Assembly (NCBI GenBank): GCA_023442755.1
Contig: JAEZXS010000154.1
Coordinates: 1 to 29,246, forward strand
DNA from: Pseudomonadota bacterium
GTDB taxonomy: Bacteria; Desulfobacterota; Syntrophobacteria; Syntrophobacterales; Syntrophobacteraceae
Direction: 5' to 3'
DNA: 29,246 nt
Of this stretch, positions 7,906 to 15,180 are shown piece after piece. Under the pieces are notes generated by a model. It was not told the DNA's origin. It did not search any database and saw nothing but the letters and a program-made list of their open reading frames with translations. Position 1 is the stretch's first letter. Each line of letters begins with the position of its first letter. Made by a program: the position numbers and the translations under genes.

Positions 7906-8085
7906 TCAGCTTTCTTTCGATCCTTCCAGCATATTTCGCAGCCGGGCCTGTTCGGCCCTCGCTTCTCTTAACCTCTTCTCAAGCTCCTCTCTGCGCGACG
8001 GATCGGATTTTTCCAATCCCTCTTCGAGCCGTTTGACTTCATTCATCACCCGGTAGAGCGCAGAAGCCACAATCCTAATACTCAT
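7906..8085 (-). CDS. Small charged coiled-coil protein, 59 residues, unknown function
   Basis: Found by translating the minus strand: begins MSIRIVASALYRVMNEVKRL and ends NMLEGSKES. After a short hydrophobic start the protein is dominated by Glu, Arg, Lys and Leu with heptad-like spacing (LEEGLEK, REELEKRLREARAEQARLR), so one long helix or coiled coil is likely. It lies 63 bases downstream of the lytic transglycosylase gene on the same strand and just before the shared terminator, so it could be the second gene of that unit. The ribosome binding site before the ATG is poor, and GTG or ATG codons at residues 6 and 14 are alternatives. No function can be assigned. Confidence 0.5.
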   Translation of the reverse strand: MSIRIVASALYRVMNEVKRLEEGLEKSDPSRREELEKRLREARAEQARLRNMLEGSKES

Positions 8086-8148
8086 ACGGAGGTTTCATTT
8101 TCATTTTTCGAAGCATTGTCCATGAGGCGCCATCGGTCTTGAAAAGGC

Positions 8149-9198
8149 CTACCTTCGAGTATATTCACCATAGGCTGGGATGAAACGTTCTCTTGAACCC
8201 GAAGGTAAACGCAGTGCGTATCCGGAATTGGGAGGCATCGTGTTCTGGCGTAATGACGGATTGAGTTCCTGGAGTTGACTGACCGGCACATCGATCCATT
8301 TGGCAACATCTTCCAGTTTGATGGAAGTTTTGACCATGACGGGATCGAAGCCCTTAGGCTTACAGTATTTGGGACTCTCAAATCCATAAATTTCCGGCTC
8401 GCGCATGATTTTCATCACTGCGAGCACTTTGGAAACATACACCCTCGAGCGCGCGGGCAGAGACTTATGCCCGTTAAGCACCCAATCCTTTGCGCAGCGA
8501 TTTGCTGCGCTAATAACCGGCCTGCTTCCCGCATTGTACGCGGCAAGCGCCATACACCATGAGCCGTGCTGTTCGTAAAGAGTTTTCAAGTACTTGGCGG
8601 CAGCCTTCGTCGACTTGATCGGGTCGCGTCTTTCGTCGACCCATCGATCAACCTTGAGCCCAAGGTTTTTGGCTGTGGACGCCAACATCTGCCAATAGCC
8701 ACCCGCTCCTCTATATGACGCAGACCTTTCGAAATGGCTCTCGATGAAAACGATTGCGACCATCTCTCCAGGTACTCCATGGCTTTCAAGAATTTCCGTC
8801 ATTTGCGGGACACAAATTTTCGATCTTTCCATGGCCTCGGTAAAAGTCCTTCGGCCCTGTCCCTGGTAGAAGCGAATGTACTTTTGAATGAGTGGTTCAT
8901 TGATGGGTATCTGGATTCTGTTTCTCCAAAGCACCGCGGGGGTTCCCTTAACAGCATCAGGTGGAAGCGGCAGGGCAACCGATGAACCATGAACTTCCGA
9001 TCTCGCTGAGTCGTGAGAGCTTGACAAGGCCGCCAAAACTCCTGGAAATTCACTGCTCTCGGCTCTTGCCTGCGCGTGGAGCATGAAAATGAACAGGGAA
9101 AAAAACACTAACACAACGGCCCGTAACATAGTATTACGTTCGTGGCCGGTACGAAATCCCCCCAGTTGGTGCCTCCAGAGGCTTGAATCAGGCGCCAT
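8149..9198 (-). CDS. Membrane-bound lytic murein transglycosylase with LysM domain (MltD-like)
   Basis: Periplasmic muramidase-type enzyme that cleaves peptidoglycan with formation of anhydro-muramic acid. The SLT domain spans roughly residues 130-245, with catalytic Glu153 in FIESHF, then GYWQMLASTAKNLGL and ALAAYNAGS. A C-terminal LysM-like module (about 300-340: KLEDVAKWIDVPVSQLQELNP) would bind glycan. A hydrophobic segment (about 25-45) acts as signal peptide or anchor. The ATG at 9198 has AGGAG eight bases upstream. A downstream ATG at 9129 would give a shorter signal peptide but lacks a ribosome binding site. No lipobox cysteine is seen, unlike E. coli MltD. Confidence 0.88.
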   Translation of the reverse strand: MAPDSSLWRHQLGGFRTGHERNTMLRAVVLVFFSLFIFMLHAQARAESSEFPGVLAALSSSHDSARSEVHGSSVALPLPPDAVKGTPAVLWRNRIQIPINEPLIQKYIRFYQGQGRRTFTEAMERSKICVPQMTEILESHGVPGEMVAIVFIESHFERSASYRGAGGYWQMLASTAKNLGLKVDRWVDERRDPIKSTKAAAKYLKTLYEQHGSWCMALAAYNAGSRPVISAANRCAKDWVLNGHKSLPARSRVYVSKVLAVMKIMREPEIYGFESPKYCKPKGFDPVMVKTSIKLEDVAKWIDVPVSQLQELNPSLRQNTMPPNSGYALRLPSGSRERFIPAYGEYTRR

Positions 9199-9316
9199 AC
9201 TGGTTCTCCTCATTATTTCAAAGAAAACCTACGGCCCTCACGGATACCCGTAAGAGTTTTAGGATGGCCCCATTTGTACCAAACGCGGCGGATAAACGCA
9301 AAGTGCAGAAATCAGG

Positions 9317-9343
9317 ATTATCCGGGGTTAACCCGTATTATCC
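9317..9343. repeat. Palindrome flanked by a direct repeat upstream of EF-G
   Basis: The 7-mer ATTATCC occurs at 9317-9323 and 9337-9343, exactly two helical turns apart, and flanks the palindrome GGGTTAACCC (9325-9334). It lies in the 538-base gap between the divergent transglycosylase and EF-G genes. The architecture resembles an operator, but no factor can be named. Apart from this and the promoter at 9645-9673, the gap shows nothing recognisable. Confidence 0.35.
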
Positions 9344-9644
9344 CCGAAATGAGCCGAAATATCTGTGCTCAGGGATATATCCGAAAAGATAGCCACAGAT
9401 GCGGACAAAAAGGGATAAGCTTGACTTGCTTTGGTCTGAACTGGAGGGTTTTGATTATCGTTTTTCGCACAATCTTTATCTTATGTGATAAATCGCAATC
9501 TCTCGCCTCTTTTCGTAGTTATTCCATAAGTGCCCGCCATCACAAAGTAATCTCCCGCTCTAAAACCCGCCGGTTACACCGGTTTCCACAGGTATAAATA
9601 TCCCCCCGAATGCCACTCGTCCAAACGCCCGGATTCGGCTATTC

Positions 9645-9673
9645 TTGACATAGCAACCCGAGTTTCCTAAACT
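9645..9673 (+). promoter_or_regulatory. Candidate sigma-70 promoter for the EF-G gene
   Basis: Perfect -35 TTGACA (9645-9650), 17-base spacer and -10 TAAACT (9668-9673). A start near 9680 leaves a leader of about 57 bases before the EF-G ATG at 9737. Confidence 0.6.
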
Positions 9674-9736
9674 GATGGACTTGGGTCCGATCCAGAAGAA
9701 TCTCCGGGGACTCCCCCGTATAGAAAGCAGACATAC

Positions 9737-11779
9737 ATGGCCGGCGCAAGAAACCTCAAAACCTATAGAAACCTCGGCATCATCGCCCATATCGATGCGG
9801 GCAAGACAACCGTTACGGAGCGGATACTCTACTACACGGGCCGCTCCCACAAGATGGGTGAAGTCCACGACGGGACGGCCGTCATGGACTGGATGGAACA
9901 GGAGCAAGAACGCGGCATTACCATTACCTCCGCCGTTACCACCTGCCTGTGGCGCGACTACGAAATTCACCTTATAGATACTCCCGGCCACGTCGACTTC
10001 ACGATCGAAGTCGAACGCTCCCTGCGCGTGCTGGACGGTGCCATCGCCGTGTTCTCCGGCGTCGACGGCGTCGAACCCCAGTCGGAAACCGTCTGGCACC
10101 AGGCTGACCGCTACCACGTTCCCAAGATCGCCTTCGTCAACAAGATGGACCGCATCGGGGCCGATTTCCAGAATACGGTAAAGCAGATCGAGGATAAGTT
10201 CCGGACCATTCCGCTTCCCCTCCAGCTTCCTCTCGGCGCGGAATCGGATTTCAGGGGCATCATCGACCTGGTGAACATGCGGCAGATCACCTGGCTTGAC
10301 GAGACGCTGGGAGCCGAGTTCGAAATCACCGATATTGACTCCGCGATGAAACCCTCGGCGATTGAGGCTCGTGAGAACCTGGTCGCCAAACTCGGCGAAT
10401 TCGACGATGAACTGATGGAGCACTACCTGGAAGGCAACGAAATCTCCAGCCAGGAACTCATCCGGGTAGTCAGAAAACTCACCCTGGAACTCCGAGCCGT
10501 TCCCGTTCTGTGCGGAAGCGCCCTGAAAAACAAGGGAGTTCAGCCCCTGCTCGACGCCATCGTCGATTTTCTCCCTTCGCCTCTCGACATCCCGCCCGTC
10601 GAAGGCATAAACTCTCAGACCAAAGCGGTCGAACAGCGCCAAAACAGCGAACAGGAACCGTTTTCCGCGCTTGCCTTCAAAATTTACATGGATCAGGGAC
10701 GCAAACTTACCTACGCGCGCATCTACTCCGGAAAGCTCCGGGTGGGCGACGACATCCTGAACGTATCGAAAGGCGTGCGCGAAAAAGTCTCGCGCATTTT
10801 TCAGATGCATGCCAACAAGCGGGAGCGCGTGGAGCAGTCCGGGGCCGGGGACATCGTCGGCATCCTCGGGCTCAAAACGGCAGCCACCGGCGATTCTCTC
10901 TGCGATCCCGGCCGTCCCATCCTGCTCGAACCGGTCGATGTCTATGAACCGGTCATCTCGATCGCCGTTGAAGCCCAGACCCGCGGCGAGCAGGAAAAAC
11001 TCTTCGACAGCCTCTCGAAGCTTTCCGAAGAGGACCCCACCTTCCGCTTTGCGGAAAACGCCGACACCGGGCAGATTATCGTCAGCGGCATGGGAGAACT
11101 CCACCTCGACGTCGTTTTGAACCGCCTCGAGCGGGATTACCACGTTTCCGTATCCGCCGGAAAACCGCAGGTCGTCTACCGCGAAACCATCAGCCAGGCG
11201 GCGGAGGGAAGCGCCGTGTTCGACCGCGAAATCGGCGGAGCCCGCCATTACGGCATGATTCAACTCCACGTTGCACCGCGGCCGAGGGGCCAGGGCAATT
11301 CCGTCGTCATGAAAATCCGGGACGAATCCATTCCGGATATGTGTGTCCCGGCTATCGAACAGGGACTCCAGGAGGCCTTCACCAGCGGCACCCTGGTCGG
11401 CTATCCCGTGGTGGATATCGAAGCCACCGTCTTCGGGGGCTCGTTTCAGGAAGGGGTGTCCAGCGAACTGGCCTTCCGGGTTGCTGCCTCAATGGCTTTT
11501 CGCAACGCCTTCGACCAGGCTTCGCCCATCATGCTCGAACCCTACATGTCGGTGGAAGTGCTCGTTCCCGATGAATTCCTCGGTGAAGTGCTGGGCGACA
11601 TCAACATGAGGAAGGGGCGCGTGGAAAGCATCACCGCGCGCAAAGCGATACAGGCGATCACGGCAGTAGTGCCACTGTCGAAGATGTTCGGCTATTCCAC
11701 CGCCCTGCGGTCTTCGACCCAGGGACGGGCGACTTTTACGATGCACTTTTCCCACTATGATGCTGCGTCCCAGTCGTAG
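9737..11779 (+). CDS. fusA: Translation elongation factor G (stand-alone copy)
   Basis: Ribosomal translocase GTPase, 680 residues. GTPase motifs are AHIDAGKTT (17-25), RGITIT (59-64), DTPGHVD (81-87) and NKMD (135-138). Domains II-V follow, with GELHLDVVLNRL in domain III and a domain V ending in RGRVESITARKAIQAITAVVPLSKMFGYS-type sequence split around residues 625-655. The length is near that of canonical EF-G (about 690-700). It is not in an str operon with rpsL, rpsG and tufA, so it may be a second EF-G copy specialised for translocation or recycling; sequence alone does not decide. The ribosome binding site is weak (GAAAGCAG). Confidence 0.93.
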   Translation: MAGARNLKTYRNLGIIAHIDAGKTTVTERILYYTGRSHKMGEVHDGTAVMDWMEQEQERGITITSAVTTCLWRDYEIHLIDTPGHVDFTIEVERSLRVLDGAIAVFSGVDGVEPQSETVWHQADRYHVPKIAFVNKMDRIGADFQNTVKQIEDKFRTIPLPLQLPLGAESDFRGIIDLVNMRQITWLDETLGAEFEITDIDSAMKPSAIEARENLVAKLGEFDDELMEHYLEGNEISSQELIRVVRKLTLELRAVPVLCGSALKNKGVQPLLDAIVDFLPSPLDIPPVEGINSQTKAVEQRQNSEQEPFSALAFKIYMDQGRKLTYARIYSGKLRVGDDILNVSKGVREKVSRIFQMHANKRERVEQSGAGDIVGILGLKTAATGDSLCDPGRPILLEPVDVYEPVISIAVEAQTRGEQEKLFDSLSKLSEEDPTFRFAENADTGQIIVSGMGELHLDVVLNRLERDYHVSVSAGKPQVVYRETISQAAEGSAVFDREIGGARHYGMIQLHVAPRPRGQGNSVVMKIRDESIPDMCVPAIEQGLQEAFTSGTLVGYPVVDIEATVFGGSFQEGVSSELAFRVAASMAFRNAFDQASPIMLEPYMSVEVLVPDEFLGEVLGDINMRKGRVESITARKAIQAITAVVPLSKMFGYSTALRSSTQGRATFTMHFSHYDAASQS

Positions 11780-11797
11780 TCTTCCTTTCTTATTTTC

Positions 11798-11824
11798 TTG
11801 ATTTCAATGCCGGTTTGTTATAAA
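11798..11824 (+). promoter_or_regulatory. Candidate promoter for rpsU
   Basis: An extended -10 element, TG at 11816-11817 then TATAAA at 11819-11824, is preceded by a weak TTGATT (11798-11803) at 15-base spacing. It lies between the EF-G stop and rpsU, giving a leader of about 100 bases. Confidence 0.4.
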
Positions 11825-11846
11825 CTGTTTTGATTCTGGTCTTGTT

Positions 11847-11864
11847 TGTCCGGACACCCGGACA
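11847..11864 (+). promoter_or_regulatory. Perfect hairpin in the rpsU leader
   Basis: TGTCCGG (11847-11853), four-base loop ACAC, CCGGACA (11858-11864): a perfect 7-bp GC-rich stem with no following T-run. It is in the transcribed leader predicted for rpsU, so leader-mediated control such as ribosomal protein autoregulation is possible but untested. Confidence 0.4.
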
Positions 11865-11931
11865 GCAGGCCGGTCATTTTAGAACCTCTTTTCACTTCGA
11901 GAGGCTATTTCGAAAGGCAGGTGAATCATTG

Positions 11932-12129
11932 GTGAGTACGGAGGCGGAACCGAAAGAAAGCATAGAGAAAAAGATTCGCAAGCTGCGAAAGGATTTTCAG
12001 AAAAACGTTCAGCCCGTTTTGCGCCGGCACAACTACTACCTCTCCAAGGGAGAGCGCAGGCGAATCAAGAAGAAAAAAGCTATCAAGCGCATTCAGCGCC
12101 GTGAGCGCCGTTTGATGCGGTCTGCATGA
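11932..12129 (+). CDS. rpsU: Small ribosomal subunit protein bS21
   Basis: Small, very basic protein of the 30S subunit, 65 residues. It matches the S21 pattern: a helix (ESIEKKIRKLRKDFQKNVQP), the RRHNYYLSKGERRRIKKKKA segment equivalent to the RRxxYEKPSExRRRKxxxA signature, and an Arg/Lys-rich tail. GTG at 11932 is preferred, with AGGTG eight bases upstream; the TTG just before it is an alternative. A longer ATG start at 11830 would add 34 residues without family support. It is separated from EF-G by about 150 bases with its own candidate promoter and leader hairpin, and is followed by a strong terminator. Confidence 0.88.
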   Translation: MSTEAEPKESIEKKIRKLRKDFQKNVQPVLRRHNYYLSKGERRRIKKKKAIKRIQRRERRLMRSA

Positions 12130-12219
12130 CACATGCGGCTCTGCCCGCAATCTGCGGCTGATCGATTTACCTCAGCCGCCGGCCGGCTCTGTTTATCATC
12201 CTGCCTTATATAGATATCG

Positions 12220-12250
12220 ATCCCGGGGGACTTTCCTCCGGGATTTTTTT
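12220..12250 (+). terminator. Intrinsic terminator after rpsU
   Basis: Stem of 10 bp with one G-T wobble, ATCCCGGGGG (12220-12229) against CCTCCGGGAT (12235-12244), five-base loop ACTTT, then a run of seven T counting the last stem base (12244-12250). It lies about 90 bases past the rpsU stop. Confidence 0.9.
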
Positions 12251-13095
12251 ATGCGGGGACAAATCGTATCCGTCGGAGAGGTCCCGCCAGGCCGGACCGC
12301 GATTGGGCAATCGGAGTGCGCCGATACATGCCGGATCATCGACTTCTTTTTCGCTCGCGAAGCTTCCCAAACTTGCTTGCTCCTGCGTATCGCGGATTTC
12401 CGATCTCCGGCTCGATTCCCTGCAGCCCGCCTCCCGGTGAGCCTTTCCCAAGCGCACGAAGGAGCAACCGGACCGGCCCGGAAATTTTCAAACCCGTTGA
12501 AACCGTTGAATTGCGCTGAGAATGATTGATTAGGGTTGAGCAAGGTTGAAATTCGGCGTTGATTTTAACCGGTTTGCGGGTTGCCGGACAAAAGAAGGAG
12601 TTCCCACGGGGACGCGGAAGGCGGAAAGCGTGAGCGGTTCAGCTTTTCCGGGCGCACTCCGCGTCCGGCGGTATCCGTGCTTGCTTATCCTGACTCGGTT
12701 ATTTTTTTTCAAAGATCCCCCGGGCAATTCGCCCCTGATTCGGCGGGATTCCTGCCCTCGGGTCAGACTCGTATCGGATGATCGTTTCAGGTAGGGATAA
12801 TTTGGATGGCCGTTTTTCGAGAGGGAGAGGAATTTTCTTTTAATCCCGGGCAGACCCTTTTCGGCACGGTGGAATTTGCGTCACTCATCACCGTCACACT
12901 TCACCCTCTTCGCCCGATTTGCCATTTTCAAGGGAATAGGCGCGAAGAAGAACGAACTTCCTGAGGATTGGAGGAGAGTCCCAGCACCTTGTGGGAGCGG
13001 CTTGCAGCCGCAATGTCTTTGTTCTCACGCAAAGCGCGGGACCAGCCGCAAAGAAAGAACTTCAGTCGTTCGAAGGTATTGGAGCGCGTCGCCCC
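12251..13095. other. Intergenic stretch without a credible gene
   Basis: About 845 bases between the rpsU terminator and the amidase gene. Open frames of 60-115 codons exist on both strands but overlap each other, lack ribosome binding sites and read as Arg/Pro/Ser-rich low-quality protein. The visible structure is several GTTGA copies between about 12496 and 12565 and the REP-like palindrome at 12991-13011. It could host an unrecognised RNA or a decayed gene; nothing specific is seen. Confidence 0.5.
12991..13011. repeat. REP-like palindromic element
   Basis: GTGGGA followed by the perfect hairpin GCGGCT-TGC-AGCCGC (12997-13011). The head plus GC palindrome resembles the dispersed REP elements of Pseudomonas and other bacteria. 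Only one copy is in the window, so its repeat nature is inferred. Confidence 0.45.
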
Positions 13096-13938
13096 TTACT
13101 TGAAATTCCGCGCGTTCTGCCGGATAGCGTTCATGGGAAGTCTTTTACCGGGACAATCCGTGCGCGCACCGCCCACCTCGCCATGCCCCATGATGCATCC
13201 GCTCTGGATATGGTAGTAGCTGCTGAGTGTTTTGAGCAGGAAAGAGAGCGCCTGCATCTGGTTGGGCGTCGGAGTGTCGACATCGAAATTGCCCACCAGG
13301 GCCACCCCTATCGCCTTTTCGTTCATTCCCGCCGCTTTGCAGTGCGCGCCGTTCTGCTGCCGAATCCAGCGGGGTGACATTTCGATCTGCCCGTCGCCTT
13401 TGCCCATGGTTCCATTGTCTATGAGAAAATGATACCCGAGTCCGTTCCAGAATCCCCGTTCCCCGTGAGACCGGTTTATCGTCTTGGCATTCCCGGTATC
13501 GGTGGCGGTATGGTGGACTATGATGTATTTCCACTGGCCGTTCGCATAGAGATTGACGATCTGCCGCTGCATCCTGGCGTTGGGAATCGTAAGCATCCTG
13601 CCGATCTTCAATTCCTCGCCCGGCCTCAGCCCGTTTGCGGCGTAGATCGATTCCGGCGTCACATCGTACATGCGCGAAATACGCCACACCGTCTCCATCG
13701 GCCCCACCTCATGGGTGATCGTTCTCGGGCCTCCGTGGAAGGTCAGGCTTTTTTCGACGGTTTCAGGAGCACCGGGCCGTATTCTTTCCTGGCGAGCGGA
13801 GGGAACAGGGGATGGTTCAGCCTGATAGGGTATGTAACAGGTTTGTTTGGCACAACCCGCCGCAATCACGATAAGAAGCAGCAACAGCAGGATCGACGCC
13901 ATTCTTGAAAAGCGGACATCCGAAACCATATATGCCAT
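13096..13938 (-). CDS. LysM-containing N-acetylmuramoyl-L-alanine amidase lipoprotein (amidase_2/PGRP family)
   Basis: Peptidoglycan amidase, 280 residues, cleaving the bond between muramic acid and the stem peptide. The N-terminus is a lipoprotein signal with lipobox IAAGC (Cys29). A LysM-like module covers about 72-120 (ETVWRISRMYDVTPESIYAANGL). The amidase_2 domain (about 135-275) has zinc-ligand candidates His142/143 in VHHTAT, His252 in GHGE and Cys262 in TDCPG, as in T7 lysozyme-like and PGRP enzymes. It starts 90 bases after the MotE-like gene on the same strand, so it may be transcribed with the flagellar operon. The ribosome binding site is weak, and ATG codons at residues 4 and 13 are alternative starts. 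Confidence 0.87.
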   Translation of the reverse strand: MAYMVSDVRFSRMASILLLLLLIVIAAGCAKQTCYIPYQAEPSPVPSARQERIRPGAPETVEKSLTFHGGPRTITHEVGPMETVWRISRMYDVTPESIYAANGLRPGEELKIGRMLTIPNARMQRQIVNLYANGQWKYIIVHHTATDTGNAKTINRSHGERGFWNGLGYHFLIDNGTMGKGDGQIEMSPRWIRQQNGAHCKAAGMNEKAIGVALVGNFDVDTPTPNQMQALSFLLKTLSSYYHIQSGCIMGHGEVGGARTDCPGKRLPMNAIRQNARNFK

Positions 13939-13965
13939 ACAAGCAGCTTAACATGAGATGATAAA

Positions 13966-13988
13966 GGCCATGCGGGCCCAGCCCGGCC
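13966..13988 (-). other. Imperfect GC hairpin between the MotE-like and amidase genes
   Basis: Nested arms GGCC/GGCC and GGGC/GCCC with a four-base bulge lie in the 90-base spacer. There is no proper T-run, so it is at best a weak attenuator between the flagellar genes and the amidase. Confidence 0.25.
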
Positions 13989-14028
13989 ATTCATATTTAT
14001 CTATCTTCGTCCCGTTTGCAAGCGCCAT

Positions 14029-14682
14029 TTACTTGGCGCCCGAGAGAGCTTCGGAAATCTTGGCGGCCTTTTTGACTTCCATGAGAGAAAGTATTGCCGC
14101 GGCTTCATCAGGAGTCATCGTGGATATTATTCCCATGACCAGCTTGTCGTCGAGGTTGTCCAAAAGCTTTGCGGCTTCCTTAGGCTTCATGGTCCCGTAT
14201 ATCTTTGAGAGACTGCGCACTTTGGCGCCCGTGTTCTCCTGCTTTTCCGCCCGCGCTGCCTGGATGTCTTTCTGGATCGCCAGGAGGTCCTTTACCTTCT
14301 GCTCGACCTCCTTCTCTATTCTCGCCAGCCGCTCTTCTCTCTCTTTCAGCTGCTCCTCCCTTTTTCGGATGTCCTCTTCCTTCTGCTGGAGGGCGCAGAT
14401 TGCATCGACAGTGGAATTATCCATCTGCGGCTTTTGAGGGGCTTTGGCGTTCTTGTCGGACGGCACCTGTGCCGCATACGTTTCAGAGACTATCCCCGGA
14501 CTGGTGTTGACGACTGCCGCTTCAGGGGAGCCCCCGGGAGCGGTGGTTTCCTGCGTCGCAACAGTGGGTTCCCGCGCCGGAAGCGAGCTTCCAATCGTTA
14601 TTGCAAGCTTTACCAAAAGCATTGCTATGAGCGCACAAAGGGCGATGGGAATCAGGCGCGAACCCCTTCTTCCGCTTTCCAT
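14029..14682 (-). CDS. MotE-like flagellar-associated membrane protein with MgtE N-terminal-type domain
   Basis: A 217-residue protein with one N-terminal membrane segment (about 10-32), a linker rich in Thr, Pro and Ala, and a long charged coiled coil (REEQLKEREERLARIEKEVE region). A C-terminal MgtE_N-like helical domain includes MKPKEAAKLLDNL, MTPDEAAAILSLM and KKAAKISEAL. This architecture matches MotE-like proteins found after fliJ in many flagellar clusters, proposed to act in stator or motor assembly. The ATG at 14682 has GGAGAGG within the preceding 15 bases. A TTG at 14700 would add six residues and overlap fliJ. Precise function is inferred from position and architecture only. Confidence 0.75.
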   Translation of the reverse strand: MESGRRGSRLIPIALCALIAMLLVKLAITIGSSLPAREPTVATQETTAPGGSPEAAVVNTSPGIVSETYAAQVPSDKNAKAPQKPQMDNSTVDAICALQQKEEDIRKREEQLKEREERLARIEKEVEQKVKDLLAIQKDIQAARAEKQENTGAKVRSLSKIYGTMKPKEAAKLLDNLDDKLVMGIISTMTPDEAAAILSLMEVKKAAKISEALSGAK

Positions 14683-14696
14683 CGATTTCCTCTCCT

Positions 14697-15146
14697 TCAA
14701 ACTGAACTGCGGTCCCGGTAATCCTTGAGTACGGCAACCTCATCGAGTCTTTTCTGATCCTTGCGGGCCTGGAGGAGCTTGTATGACTCCTCGGCGGTGC
14801 TCTCCATGTTTTCGAGCACCTTGAAAGCCATGTGGCACTCCATTACGTACTGCTTGCACTGTTCCGCTTCCTGTGCGGCCTTTTCCAGTTCCACATTCAG
14901 CTTAAGCAATTCGCGTTCCAGAAACTCGATGTAATTCTTGAAATGAAGGTACCGTGACGCCTCCATCCCCTGTTTCTGCTCGGACTCGCACAACTCCGAT
15001 TCCGTCCGGATCTTGTCCTCCGCCCGGTAGATGCGGGCCTGAATTTCCCTTCTCAGCGTTTCTGCAATCGCCAGGGCGGACTGGGCTTCCTGCAGTTTGA
15101 ACTTTCTGTGTCGCATCAATGGCTTGAGACGAAATCGAAACGGCAT
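14697..15146 (-). CDS. fliJ: Flagellar export protein FliJ
   Basis: Cytoplasmic coiled-coil stalk of the flagellar type III export ATPase complex, 149 residues, almost entirely helical (TLRREIQARIYRAEDKIR, EFLERELLKLNVELEKAAQE). The N-terminal FRFRLKPLMRHRKFKLQEAQ matches the family's F-(x)-L-(x)-L-R start. The ATG at 15146 has AAAGGAAATAGGAA upstream. It follows fliI after 34 bases, the canonical order, and its last codons contain the ribosome binding site of the MotE-like gene. Confidence 0.85.
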   Translation of the reverse strand: MPFRFRLKPLMRHRKFKLQEAQSALAIAETLRREIQARIYRAEDKIRTESELCESEQKQGMEASRYLHFKNYIEFLERELLKLNVELEKAAQEAEQCKQYVMECHMAFKVLENMESTAEESYKLLQARKDQKRLDEVAVLKDYRDRSSV

Positions 15147-15180
15147 TTCCTATTTCCTTTCTCTCATATACGATCGGAAA

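Noticed and set aside
7847..8056. Plus-strand frame of 69 codons after the rnz terminator
   Set aside because: Opposite the small coiled-coil gene, starts inside the terminator, serine-rich low-quality translation.
9560..11269. Long minus-strand open frame of 569 codons
   Set aside because: Antisense to EF-G and its leader; no family motif.
12196..12794. Several overlapping frames of 65-115 codons on both strands
   Set aside because: Mutually overlapping, no ribosome binding sites, some cross the rpsU terminator, no family resemblance.
12876..13377. Plus-strand frames of 75-128 codons
   Set aside because: Run through the REP-like palindrome and into the antisense of the amidase gene.
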